NCBI GenBank assembly: GCA_027486765.1
Contig: JAIXOO010000328.1
Location: 1 to 64,000, forward strand
Length of the DNA stretch: 64,000 nucleotides
Direction of reading: 5' to 3'
Source of the DNA: Saprospiraceae bacterium
GTDB taxonomy: Bacteria > Bacteroidota > Bacteroidia > Chitinophagales > Saprospiraceae
The notes below the pieces were generated by a model. It made no database searches. It was not told the origin of the DNA and worked only from the letters and a program-made list of their open reading frames with translations. Below, piece after piece: positions 17,896 to 26,130 of this stretch (positions are counted from its first letter, which is position 1; each line of letters begins with the position of its first letter). A program made the position numbers and the translations under genes.

Positions 17896-20370
17896 ATGCG
17901 TAAGAAAAACTACGCCCTTTTGGTTGGCATTGATCATTATCTGGACGATAACGTGCCTAAGCTTGACGCACCCAGGTACGATGTGCAAAACATGCAAGCT
18001 TATTTGTCCAGCTTAAAAGAACTGCCGTTTAAATGCAAAACTTTGCTCGTCAATGGAGATTTGCCGCCTACCCGAGCCAACATCATCGCGCAGTTTAAAA
18101 GCCATTTGATTAAAAATGCGGCGAAGGATGTAATTCTTTTGTTCTATTTTTCTGGGCACGGATCTACCGAAATTGCCGATGAGTTGTTTGTCCGGCATCA
18201 AGGCAATCGGGTCAATGAAACGCTTATCTGTTATGACAGCCGCATCAATGGTACTTGGGATCTTGCGGATAAGGAACTCAAATGGCTGATCCATCAGGCT
18301 GCTGAAAAGCAAGCGGAAGTAGTGGTGATCATCGACTCATGCCACTCAGGCTCAGTGACGCGTGGGCAGATCTGGAAAAGCAGAAATTATCCGAAACCAG
18401 CCTCAAACGAACCCAGGCCTTTGAATACTTATTTGAAGGGAAGTACCACCTACTACGACATTCCCCGGCATGTCCTACTAGGTGCTTGTAAAAAGGATCA
18501 GCAAGCCATCGAGATTAAGACGGTAGTGGATGGGGATTTTGTTTTTAGTGGGCTATTCACCAACCACTTGCTTTCTTTTCTAAGGAATAACCCTATTCCG
18601 ATTTCTTACCGAGACCTCATGGCCAAGTGTAATTATTTGGTACAAAGAACAAATCCATCCCAAATCCCCCACCTTGATGCTTTTGATTTTTTTGACACCT
18701 ACCGGTATTTCCTGAACCTGGATGAACAAATTTCGAATAGATACAAATACACCTTGACGCTGGAAAAAGATGGAAGATGGTCGATTAATTTTGGGATCAG
18801 TAACGGAATGCCTTATGGTACCCAGCAGATGGCTACTTTCAAACTTTTCGCAGATGAAGATCTTTCCCTACCAATTGGCCACGCAATGGTCAACAGTGTA
18901 GAACTCAACAAAAGCTACTTGGATGTAACCTTTGAGCTTCAGGAGAAGTGCACAGAATGCTGGGCCATATCTACTTTTTTACCCATGCAAAAGCTGACTG
19001 TTTATACAAATGTGGAGCAAGTCAAACTGGAGGAAAGATTAAAAGCGCTATTTCCCAATGAGTTTGACCAGCAATGCCTGGCAAATTTGGTAGATTGGAA
19101 TTATGTCAACCAAAACACTGCCGAATTCTACCTGGAAGTAGCCGACAATTGGGATTATACTTTGCGATATGTTGATACCAACGAAGTCATTTTCCCCAAA
19201 TACATCCCTGAAGATCCATCCAATGCTGCGCATTTCAGGCTCTTGAAAGATGCCTTTTCTTTGATCGAAAGCTGGAAACGATATGCACAAATTTCGCAAC
19301 CCATTCAGTACTCTAAGTTTAATAAAAAGGGAACCTTTTCTTTCAAGTTGGGAGGTGTCAATGAAAGTGGAGCGGAAAAACTATGCTTCTTTCATTCAAA
19401 GAAAAATGAAACACAAGAAGTTACTCTGGATTTTCCTGGTGAATGTGGTTGGGTATACAAGCAGAAATTAGATATACTTGATTATTCCATCACCTTTACC
19501 AACAATGTACAAAAGCTTTATTTGTATTTGTTGAACTTTGATTTGGATTACCAAATTCTGTCCATTTCCAACGGAGATAGTGAAGCCCTGAATAAGCCCC
19601 AGGTGCTCAAAAACCCCCTGGATAATTTGAAACAAGGGAAAATACTTTTATTGCCAAATGCGAAAAACCAAACCACTGAAATTTTAAAACTTTTAGTGAG
19701 TGAGCGGCCTTTTGATCATTTTTTAATGGATCAAAAGGGGCTGTCTAAATTGGAAGATCCAACCATGAGGTCTCGTGGCGAAGATAAAGGAACCATGCGC
19801 GGAAACGTCAAAAAAAAGCCCCTCAGCGATTGGTTTACTCAAACCTTCCAAATCAAAATTTTACGGGAATTAGGAAGTATTGGACCTGAACCCCTAATTA
19901 TCCCTGATACCTCCATTGTGGTGCAGGCGCACCCTTCTTTTAAGGCCAAAGCCAGCCTCATCAGCACGGCCAGAAGCGCCCGCAGCCATCAACTGGATTA
20001 CTACCTGAGTACCATCGCCCAGCAACTAGGACTTGAGCTGCTTGATTTTTCCAACCAGGGCCGATTAGGGACTTTGCTGGAGCTCCACCACATTGAGGAT
20101 AAAGCTGCCATCAGTGCCGAACATCCCTTGGTCATCAATTTTGAGGCTTCTATCCTGGAGGGTGAAAAGCTAATGGCAGTTACCCTGCCTCCCGATCCAT
20201 TCGGGCCGGAAGCTGCAGAGTTGTACATCCCTTTGGGAACGATCACCGAAATCGCCGAAGGGAAGTTTGAACTGAGCATCGATCAAATTCCGGAAAATCC
20301 GGATGATGGGCGCTTTGAGCCGGAGAGATCATTGAAAATTGCTATTTTTAGGATGCCTCATGATCAATAA
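17896..20370 (+). CDS. Caspase-like peptidase (C14) with long C-terminal region
   Basis: 824 residues from ATG 17896; the in-frame Met at 17818 would overlap the previous gene and precedes the first strand KNYALLVGIDHY. The caspase domain has the dyad His88 in FYFSGHGS and Cys149 in IIDSCHSGS, with LVGIDHY at residues 9-15 and DKELKWLI before the Cys strand. About residues 290-824 show beta-rich segments without a family I recognise. They probably hold substrate-recognition or regulatory domains, and the region CQ-CLANLVDWNYV resembles small helical effector-associated modules. It lies in an operon between the gasdermin-like candidate and the CHAT-NB-ARC-TPR gene (11 bases downstream). Inferred role: cytoplasmic protease activated on sensing and a good candidate to cut the C-terminal tail of the product of 17082. 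Confidence 0.82.
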   Translation: MRKKNYALLVGIDHYLDDNVPKLDAPRYDVQNMQAYLSSLKELPFKCKTLLVNGDLPPTRANIIAQFKSHLIKNAAKDVILLFYFSGHGSTEIADELFVRHQGNRVNETLICYDSRINGTWDLADKELKWLIHQAAEKQAEVVVIIDSCHSGSVTRGQIWKSRNYPKPASNEPRPLNTYLKGSTTYYDIPRHVLLGACKKDQQAIEIKTVVDGDFVFSGLFTNHLLSFLRNNPIPISYRDLMAKCNYLVQRTNPSQIPHLDAFDFFDTYRYFLNLDEQISNRYKYTLTLEKDGRWSINFGISNGMPYGTQQMATFKLFADEDLSLPIGHAMVNSVELNKSYLDVTFELQEKCTECWAISTFLPMQKLTVYTNVEQVKLEERLKALFPNEFDQQCLANLVDWNYVNQNTAEFYLEVADNWDYTLRYVDTNEVIFPKYIPEDPSNAAHFRLLKDAFSLIESWKRYAQISQPIQYSKFNKKGTFSFKLGGVNESGAEKLCFFHSKKNETQEVTLDFPGECGWVYKQKLDILDYSITFTNNVQKLYLYLLNFDLDYQILSISNGDSEALNKPQVLKNPLDNLKQGKILLLPNAKNQTTEILKLLVSERPFDHFLMDQKGLSKLEDPTMRSRGEDKGTMRGNVKKKPLSDWFTQTFQIKILRELGSIGPEPLIIPDTSIVVQAHPSFKAKASLISTARSARSHQLDYYLSTIAQQLGLELLDFSNQGRLGTLLELHHIEDKAAISAEHPLVINFEASILEGEKLMAVTLPPDPFGPEAAELYIPLGTITEIAEGKFELSIDQIPENPDDGRFEPERSLKIAIFRMPHDQ

Positions 20371-20381
20371 GAAGAACTTCA

Positions 20382-23300
20382 ATGAATACAATGGTTATGC
20401 CTCAACTCCCCGTCATCCTCAGCACCTTCGCCCAATCCCCAGACCAAAAACACCTGCCTGCTCTCCAACAAGAGCGGCAGGAAATCATCACCGCGCTGCA
20501 ACCAGCCAAAGATTCTGGAGCCATTCAGGTAGTAGCACCGGAAGAAATCCACAACGAAAACATTCCCCAGCTACTAGCTCAACACCCCAATCAGGTGGTC
20601 ATCTTTCACTTTGGGGGCCATGCTGAAGCTAACACCTTATTGGCTGCCGATGGCTCTATCTTTGTAGAAGGCCTGGCCGATCAACTGGCCCTACAATCCC
20701 AGCTCCAACTTGTTTTTCTCAATGGTTGTGATACCCAATCTCAAGTAAAACACTTTATCCGCCAAGACATCCCCATTGTTTTGGCCACCACTTGTAACAT
20801 CGACGATGGACAAGCCCGCTATTTTGCCTCTCATTTCTACCGGGCCATTGCCGAACGGCATTCCATTAAAGCTGCTTTTAAATTGGCTGTGGGCGCACTC
20901 AAAACTCGGTTTGAGCAATATTTGGGCATTGATGCGCCAGAAGCGCTGAACGTAAAGCGTGGGTTGAATTTGTCAGACAACTTAGACCAAATTCCCTGGC
21001 AATTGTATGTCCAGGAGGGCAAAGAAGATTTCCTGGATTGGCGCTTGCGCTACCCGCGAGGCTTAACGCGTTTGCCTTCTTTGCAGTTGGAAACCGATTG
21101 TTTAGGCCGGGAACAGGAGCTAAACCAATTGCGAAATTTACTGGGTACATCGAGCAAAGTGGTTTTGGTGAGTGGCTTGGGAGGTATGGGCAAAACCACG
21201 CTGGCCGCAGGCTACCTCCAATGGTTGCGCAACGACTACGACTCCATCGCCTGGATCAACAGTGGCAATGACCTGATGGCTAGCCTGGCTTGGAATGATG
21301 ACCTGGCCAAAAACCTGGAAATCCCCTTTGTCGAAAAAGAGAAGATAGAAGATCGTTTTGCCAGGGTCATGATCAAACTGCGCAACCAACCTGGGCGCAA
21401 CCTCTTGGTCATCGATGATGTGAACAATCAGATTAGTGATATTGCCACCCAATTGCCCAGCGGAAGCAACTGGCAAGTATTGGTGACCTCTCGACAGCCT
21501 CTGCCCGATTTTCAGGAAATGAAATTAGGGGTACTCCACCCCAATGATGCCCTACGCCTTTTCCGCCTTCACTTTCAGGAGGGTACCGACGAGGAAGTGC
21601 AGGCTTTACTCGTCGAGATCAATTATCATACCCTGACCATTGAGGTAATGGCCAAAACGCTGAATCGCCTCAATGGTTTACTTACGGTACCCGAACTGCT
21701 GGCGATTCTGCAAGAGCGCAAATTGGATGATCCACGGTTACAGGAACTGGTCTATACACGCCACGCTGGGGAGGAGCGTGCCATTTTTTTTCACTTAATG
21801 AAAGCCTTCGAATTGGCCAAATTGCCTAAAGAGGAGGTGTGGCTCATGCAGCAATATGCGGTGTTGCCGGCAATTCCAATTGAGGTAAAAACCCTGGCGG
21901 ATTGGATGAACCACGAACCAATTCCATTCAATCGAATGGTCAATTCACTTTCAGACAAAGGGTGGGTTCAGAAACGTGACCAGGGTTTTTCGATGCACAG
22001 GATCATTCAGGAAATTGTCAAATACCAGAACAACCCTGGAGTATCTGATTTAGCTGCATTAATCGAATCTATGGGGGGGCTAATGACAATGGGAGATACA
22101 GACAACCCAGTGAGCAAAAACTTTCCCTGGGTTGTACACGCGCAACATGTAGCCGACCATTGTACATCAGGATCTGAATTTCCGGGGTTTGTTAAGCGGC
22201 TTTTAAATAATTGTGGCAATGTTTTGTTCGAACTTGGTCATTACGAGCAAGCTCAAAGTTATTTCCTTAAAATACTCAAAGAAAAGTCGGAACAGCCTGA
22301 AGAGGATGAGTTCATAACATTAATTGTTCAATCCAATTATGCTAAAGTTTTAAAAGCCTTGGGCCTTTATCAGGCAGCAATGTTGCTGCTGGAAAGCAGT
22401 ATTAATGATATCGTACACAAATATCCAGCAGAATTACAAAGGCTTGAAGTTTATTACAACAACTTGGGGATGATTTATTTAGACATAGGAGAATATCAGA
22501 AAGGAATTCATATACTAACTAAGGTCCTGGAAATAGTAAAAACAACTTATAGCCCCAATGACCCTGCTCTATCCATTAATCTGACCAATCTTGCATTGGC
22601 GTATCATCAAGCAGGGCAAACTAAAAAGGCAGTTAAACTTATGGAGAATGCCCTGAAAATTGATACAAGTCATCTTGAACCTGATCATCCTTCCATCGCT
22701 ATTGACCAATCAAATCTTGCATCAATGTACCAGGAACTCGGACATTACCACCGAGCCGAACCTTTATTCAGAGCAGCCTTGAGTTCAAGTATTCAAAACT
22801 TTGGAGAAAATCATCCAAAAACTGTTTTACAACAATCTAATCTTGGACTGTTGCTGGGAGAAATAGACCAACTTGAAGAAGCAAGAGATCTTTTGGAAAA
22901 AGCCATAATAAGTGATGTTCAGCGCTTTGGTGAAAACCATCCAGATGTAGCCCGAAGCCAAACTAATCTGGGTTTGGTGTTGATCAAATCAGGACAACCT
23001 GATCAGGCAATCGCCTATCTTGAAAAGGCTTTAGAAACCTTGAATTCACACCTGGAAGAAGGGCATCCTTCTATTTCAATCATACAATCCAATCTCGCCA
23101 GTGCTTATCACGCCAAAGGAGATTTTGATAATGCTCTCCACCTTTTAGAATCCGCTTTGATGGCAGATTTGGAGCATTTAGGCCATGATCATCCCAATAT
23201 TGCCATCCGAAAAAATAATATTGCCCAGATTTATATCAGCAAAAATGAATTACCTCTTGCTAAACAATATTTTGAAGAGGCGCTGTCGATTGTCAAGCAG

Positions 23301-23411
23301 AACTATGGCCGTTTTCATCCCTATTGCTTCGCGATAAAACATAGTTTAAAGGCCATCCAAAAACAGCTTCAGCCAACCCAATCTTGGCTCCATCGAATGT
23401 TCAAAAAATAA
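20382..23411 (+). CDS. CHAT-NB-ARC-TPR protein (protease plus STAND switch)
   Basis: 1009 residues. The CHAT domain has His80 in IFHFGGHAE and Cys116 in VFLNGCDT, followed by RGLNLSD and WQLYVQE. The NB-ARC-like NTPase has a P-loop in SGLGGMGKTT (about 263-272), Walker B LLVIDDV, and the VLVTSRQPL sensor strand. A winged-helix arm follows, and from about 610 to 1000 there are about nine 42-residue TPRs of the kinesin-light-chain type (motifs such as HPDVARSQTNLGLVLIKSG). The layout is that of bacterial APAF1-like sensors: TPRs detect, NB-ARC oligomerises, CHAT cuts. It follows the caspase by 11 bases, so it may activate that caspase or the candidate effector at 17082. Met4 or Met6 are alternative starts; MPQLPVIL is closest to the first CHAT strand. 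Confidence 0.88.
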   Translation: MNTMVMPQLPVILSTFAQSPDQKHLPALQQERQEIITALQPAKDSGAIQVVAPEEIHNENIPQLLAQHPNQVVIFHFGGHAEANTLLAADGSIFVEGLADQLALQSQLQLVFLNGCDTQSQVKHFIRQDIPIVLATTCNIDDGQARYFASHFYRAIAERHSIKAAFKLAVGALKTRFEQYLGIDAPEALNVKRGLNLSDNLDQIPWQLYVQEGKEDFLDWRLRYPRGLTRLPSLQLETDCLGREQELNQLRNLLGTSSKVVLVSGLGGMGKTTLAAGYLQWLRNDYDSIAWINSGNDLMASLAWNDDLAKNLEIPFVEKEKIEDRFARVMIKLRNQPGRNLLVIDDVNNQISDIATQLPSGSNWQVLVTSRQPLPDFQEMKLGVLHPNDALRLFRLHFQEGTDEEVQALLVEINYHTLTIEVMAKTLNRLNGLLTVPELLAILQERKLDDPRLQELVYTRHAGEERAIFFHLMKAFELAKLPKEEVWLMQQYAVLPAIPIEVKTLADWMNHEPIPFNRMVNSLSDKGWVQKRDQGFSMHRIIQEIVKYQNNPGVSDLAALIESMGGLMTMGDTDNPVSKNFPWVVHAQHVADHCTSGSEFPGFVKRLLNNCGNVLFELGHYEQAQSYFLKILKEKSEQPEEDEFITLIVQSNYAKVLKALGLYQAAMLLLESSINDIVHKYPAELQRLEVYYNNLGMIYLDIGEYQKGIHILTKVLEIVKTTYSPNDPALSINLTNLALAYHQAGQTKKAVKLMENALKIDTSHLEPDHPSIAIDQSNLASMYQELGHYHRAEPLFRAALSSSIQNFGENHPKTVLQQSNLGLLLGEIDQLEEARDLLEKAIISDVQRFGENHPDVARSQTNLGLVLIKSGQPDQAIAYLEKALETLNSHLEEGHPSISIIQSNLASAYHAKGDFDNALHLLESALMADLEHLGHDHPNIAIRKNNIAQIYISKNELPLAKQYFEEALSIVKQNYGRFHPYCFAIKHSLKAIQKQLQPTQSWLHRMFKK

Positions 23412-23491
23412 AATCTGATCAATTTGGTGAATGGGATATTTTGTTTGATGAAAAGGACTGGGAAAACAACCTTAAGGTAGTTTTGGAGTAG
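23345..23491 (+). other. Coding-like alternative frame over the 3' end of the TPR gene
   Basis: A frame open from 23345 to the TAG at 23489-23491 ends in coding-like sequence with acidic and Trp-rich composition (FGEWDILFDEKDWENN). It lies beyond the stop of the TPR gene at 23411. It may be the former C-terminus of a longer TPR protein lost by frameshift, or chance. The rest of the gap to 23608 is AT-rich and shows no clear promoter or terminator. Confidence 0.2.
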
Positions 23492-23608
23492 AAAAAAGCC
23501 TTTTAGACATGCTCTAAAATATAGGAAATATTTTCTACTTTTACAGTAATTTTATATCATCAATCTGGCTTGACAAACAACATTAATTAACTAAAACCCT
23601 TTTTTGCC

Positions 23609-25777
23609 ATGGCCAACCCCAACCCCAAATCCTCATCCAAGCCCAAGCTTTACGCCCTGCTCATTGGCATCAATGCCTACCCCCACAGCAACAATCCACT
23701 CTTTGGTTGTCACAACGACGTTGCCAAGATGCAGCAATACCTGGAGGAACAAGATCACCATTTTGATCTCCAGATCGCCACCCTATTGGATGACCAAGCC
23801 ACAAAAGCCGGAATTGTAGCGCAATTCCGCAGCCACTTCAAGTCTGCCCAAGCCAAAGACACCCTCTTGTTTTATTTCTCCGGCCACGGCTGCCAGGAAA
23901 AAGCCGACCCAGAGCTTTGGCCGCAGGAAACCGACCAAAAACTGGAAGGTTTGGTCTGCTACCCTACAGAATCTCGAGAAGAGGTTCAAAAGCGGGGCAA
24001 AATCAAAAACTCGGTACTGGTTGACAAAGAACTTCGCTACCTGATCTGGGAGTTAAACAGTCGATTCCCTAAGGGAAAAGGTCCTCATTTGGTAGTCATT
24101 GCCGATTGTTGCCATTCTGGCGACAATACGCGTGCTGCCATGGATGATGCCAAAGTGGTCCATGTGCGGCAGGAACCCTTCATAGCGGAAACCAGAGCCT
24201 TGTCTGATTTTATTTTTCCCAAGGAATGGTTACAACTCAAGGAAGGCCAAGATGATTTGAGCGGTGAGGACTACCTGGAAGGCGCTCACATCCAAATGGG
24301 GGCTTGTCAATCCCATCAACTGGCTCAAGAGACAATTTTAGGTGACAAAATTGAAATCTCGGGAGTATTTACCCACTACTTGCTGCATTTTTTGCGACAA
24401 AACGGAGGCAATTTAAGTTATTACGATTTGCGTTACCGTTTGAAGATTTATACGCGCTTAGCGTTCGGCCAGGTGCCTCAGGTATATGCCCCGCCAAAAG
24501 CCAGCAAATTGTACCACGCTGGTTTTCTCAATCAACCCGTTTCAGCAACCAGACCCTTCATCGCAAAATTAAACCATGTGCCTGAACTTGGCTGGGTATT
24601 AAATTTGGGCGCATTACAAAGTGTATCCAGGCGCAGTGCAATTGGAGTCAAAGTTGGCAATAATACCATCATTGGTAAACCCAAAGAGGTGCAGCCGGAC
24701 CTGAGTATCATCGAATTTGCACCTGCTGACGAAAAAAAACTACAACCAGACAACACCTACCTATGTACGGTAAAAGGGCTCATGTGTGAACCCATCAATG
24801 TGCGGATTGATGCAACAATTGCCCATCAGGATAAAGTAGAAAGCCTCAAGGAAGTACTCTTGAAAAAAGTGAAGGGGCTCAATTTTGTAGAAACAACCAG
24901 CCCTGAAACCTATACCCTCCATTTGATTAATGGAGAATACCGCCTGTCGCAAGATGGAAATCCTTACCGCCCCATGTTGCTCCCGATTGCTATTCATCTA
25001 GATGGAGCAATAGAGCAGCTGGGGCAATATTTAATACAAATTGCCCAGTGGGAGTATGTCAAAGGTTTACAAAGTGAGTCTTCTGAACGGAAAGTATTTG
25101 ATGAACATATGCCATTAACGTTCAATGTCCAAATCCAGGATGAAAATGGGACATATGGGCCCAGGTTCTCACCAGTTAACGACTTGCTCGTTTTGCCAGT
25201 GGCGCAAAAGAACACCAACAAAAAACGCAAAACCAGGGTTTTCCTGAGGAATACCTACAATAGAGCATTGTGGGTATGCCCCGTTTATCTGGATACAGAC
25301 TTTACCATCAAGCCAATTTTTAAAGACCGAATCCGCCGAATGGAAGCGGACCAGGAGATATTGCTGTTAGATGCAGGTTTTAGCCTCAAAAATCATTTTA
25401 ACGATTACAATTGGGCCAGAGACCTTTCCATGCTTAAATTCATAGTGAGCACCCAAGAAAACCTTGACATCAACCCTTTACTGCTTGTACAAGGTTTACC
25501 TTTGCCCGTCACCTTGATTATGAATAGAGACACCAAAGGTTTCGAATTGGGATTCGAAGACGATATAAGCGAAGAACATGGTTGGATCACCCAGCAATTG
25601 AACGTTGAGCTTCCTAACCCAACCTACAACCGGATTTCTAAATACAAGCTGGAAAAAATGCTTGCCCATCCAATTTTGCAAGAATATGCCGAGCAAATTT
25701 ATTTGGATCCTAAAAGTACCCCTGATAAGCCGGAATTAAAAGCTGGAATTTCTTGGGAAGAACAACTCGAATCATGA
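23609..25777 (+). CDS. Caspase-like peptidase (C14), second copy
   Basis: 722 residues. First strand KLYALLIGINAY, catalytic His93 in FYFSGHGC and Cys168 in IADCCHSGD, with LVCYPTE and DKELRYLI between them, so the dyad is complete. From about 300 on the protein is beta-rich and distantly resembles the second half of the caspase at 17896 (HLVLPVAQ-type strands, RNTYNRALWVCPVYLD), without a named family. A 197-base gap separates it from the TPR gene, so it may have its own promoter, but strand and order suggest it belongs to the same protease module. The stop overlaps ATGA with a small downstream reading frame (25774), the coupling used by other gene pairs in this island. Confidence 0.82.
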   Translation: MANPNPKSSSKPKLYALLIGINAYPHSNNPLFGCHNDVAKMQQYLEEQDHHFDLQIATLLDDQATKAGIVAQFRSHFKSAQAKDTLLFYFSGHGCQEKADPELWPQETDQKLEGLVCYPTESREEVQKRGKIKNSVLVDKELRYLIWELNSRFPKGKGPHLVVIADCCHSGDNTRAAMDDAKVVHVRQEPFIAETRALSDFIFPKEWLQLKEGQDDLSGEDYLEGAHIQMGACQSHQLAQETILGDKIEISGVFTHYLLHFLRQNGGNLSYYDLRYRLKIYTRLAFGQVPQVYAPPKASKLYHAGFLNQPVSATRPFIAKLNHVPELGWVLNLGALQSVSRRSAIGVKVGNNTIIGKPKEVQPDLSIIEFAPADEKKLQPDNTYLCTVKGLMCEPINVRIDATIAHQDKVESLKEVLLKKVKGLNFVETTSPETYTLHLINGEYRLSQDGNPYRPMLLPIAIHLDGAIEQLGQYLIQIAQWEYVKGLQSESSERKVFDEHMPLTFNVQIQDENGTYGPRFSPVNDLLVLPVAQKNTNKKRKTRVFLRNTYNRALWVCPVYLDTDFTIKPIFKDRIRRMEADQEILLLDAGFSLKNHFNDYNWARDLSMLKFIVSTQENLDINPLLLVQGLPLPVTLIMNRDTKGFELGFEDDISEEHGWITQQLNVELPNPTYNRISKYKLEKMLAHPILQEYAEQIYLDPKSTPDKPELKAGISWEEQLES

Positions 25778-26061
25778 AAAGATCGAAGCAGATTTTCTAC
25801 CGATTGCTTTTTAATCCCTACGGAGTACGAGACTAAGTTCAAGAATCTCTTTTTTTCCGGTTGCGTCCGAGGGAAAGTAGACACTATTATTTATTGAAAA
25901 TTGACCCCCAGAAGCATTATTCTTATGAATGTTATTGGGCATCAAAAAGAAAGATGAATTTAAAGGATTTTGGACTGATTCTTTATAGTGGGTGGGGAGT
26001 TACCCCTGATTCAATAAAACAAGAGATGAAAAAAAAGTATGGAATGTATAATGACGACTAA
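25774..26061 (+). pseudogene. Small gene coupled to the caspase, interrupted by one in-frame TAA
   Basis: An ATG at 25774 overlaps the caspase stop (ATGA) and reads MKRSKQIFYRLLFNPYGVRD, then TAA at 25834-25836, then stays open in the same frame to 26061, including HYYLLKIDPQKHYSYECYW, NLKDFGLILYSGWG and IKQEMKKKYG. The second part looks like a genuine small alpha/beta protein of about 75 residues and has a TTG at 25861. Either the gene is one ~95-codon frame broken by a nonsense change, or a 20-residue leader peptide is followed by a separate 66-74-residue protein. Function unknown; context suggests a caspase partner or inhibitor. Confidence 0.45.
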
Positions 26062-26130
26062 ACTAAACATTTGTTCCCTTCCCTCCCTGTACAAATGGAA
26101 TGATAGGCCAAACGCAAGAAAATTTGCCCC

